Assembly: GCA_023228025.1 (NCBI GenBank)
Contig: JALOCD010000156.1
Location: forward strand, 1 to 7,109
Reading direction: 5' to 3'
From: Prolixibacteraceae bacterium
GTDB taxonomy: Bacteria > Bacteroidota > Bacteroidia > Bacteroidales > Prolixibacteraceae
DNA length: 7,109 nt
The notes below the pieces were generated by a model that did no database searches, was not told the origin of the DNA, and saw nothing but the letters and a program-made list of their open reading frames with translations. Positions 7,079-7,109 of the stretch are shown in pieces (the first letter of the stretch is position 1; every line of letters begins with the position of its first letter). Position numbers and translations under genes: made by a program.

Positions 7079-7092
7079 ATTTTGATCAAAAT
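7079..7092. repeat. 14-bp perfect palindrome in the right-hand intergenic end
   Basis: ATTTTGATCAAAAT is self-complementary over its whole length. It lies 94 bases after the kinase stop and directly before the boxA-like motif. It could be an operator, but the region is very AT-rich. The rest of 6985-7109 shows no gene; a short 5-bp inverted repeat ACCTT-CTA-AAGGT is at 7051-7063. Confidence 0.35.
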
Positions 7093-7104
7093 TGTTCTTT
7101 GAAA
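7093..7104 (+). promoter_or_regulatory. boxA-like antitermination motif, possible start of an rRNA operon leader
   Basis: TGTTCTTTGAAA agrees at 9 of 12 positions with the E. coli rRNA antiterminator boxA, TGCTCTTTAACA. From memory, GTTCTTTGAAA-like sequences are common in Bacteroidota rRNA leaders just before 16S. The window ends 5 bases later, so no rRNA sequence is visible and the call rests on this motif and its AT-rich setting only. Confidence 0.35.
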
Positions 7105-7109
7105 TGTTT

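Noticed and set aside
7077..7084. ATATTTTG as a -7 promoter element for a gene beyond the right edge.
   Set aside because: It differs from TAnnTTTG at both of the first two positions; only a one-base-shorter TATTTTG fits, which is not the consensus spacing.
1..7109. CRISPR arrays, tRNA genes, insertion sequences, phage genes, toxin-antitoxin pairs or defence genes.
   Set aside because: No repeat-spacer pattern, cloverleaf, transposase, terminal inverted repeat or matching protein motif was seen; coding sequence covers nearly all of the window.

Overview
The window reads as chromosomal DNA of a member of the Bacteroidota, probably a Bacteroidales-like environmental or gut lineage. Four things point there. 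Three intergenic sites match the Bacteroidota -7 promoter element TAnnTTTG (TACCTTTG twice, TAATTTTG once). Most start codons have weak or no Shine-Dalgarno sequence. The GTPase genes era and der lie next to each other. The large glycosidase is a lipoprotein of the kind typical of carbohydrate-degrading Bacteroidota. The genus cannot be told from this sequence.

Layout. Positions 1-952 (minus) hold the first 317 codons of der (EngA), cut by the window edge. Directly upstream of it in transcription is era (969-1853, minus). Both act in ribosome assembly, and a -7 element at 1981-1988 precedes era. Positions 1996-2238 (minus) encode a small VF530/DUF2132-family protein. Positions 2245-3105 (minus) encode a TauE/SafE-family membrane permease. 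Positions 3121-5772 (minus) encode an 883-residue lipoprotein of glycoside hydrolase family 2. Its active-site signatures (GSD and FNSET) match the exo-beta-D-glucosaminidase (CsxA) branch rather than classical beta-galactosidases or beta-mannosidases. Positions 5773-6000 form a divergent promoter region. Positions 6001-6984 (plus) encode a ROK-family sugar kinase whose zinc-binding cysteines are all replaced. The last 125 bases have no gene; they hold a 14-bp palindrome and a boxA-like motif that may be the start of an rRNA operon leader.

How the genes may work together. The glycosidase, permease and VF530 genes are spaced like an operon (gaps of 15 and 6 bases), with a promoter in front of the glycosidase. 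Transcription may continue into era-der, which also has its own promoter. The divergent glycosidase and ROK kinase suggest a small sugar-salvage unit: a cell-envelope exo-glycosidase releases a monosaccharide (glucosamine is the best guess) and a cytoplasmic kinase phosphorylates it. This link is inferred from adjacency and families only. I found no CRISPR array, transposase, tRNA, phage gene or defence system, and no convincing sign of a wholly new system. The points most worth a second look are the subgroup of the glycosidase, the zinc-less ROK kinase and the right edge.
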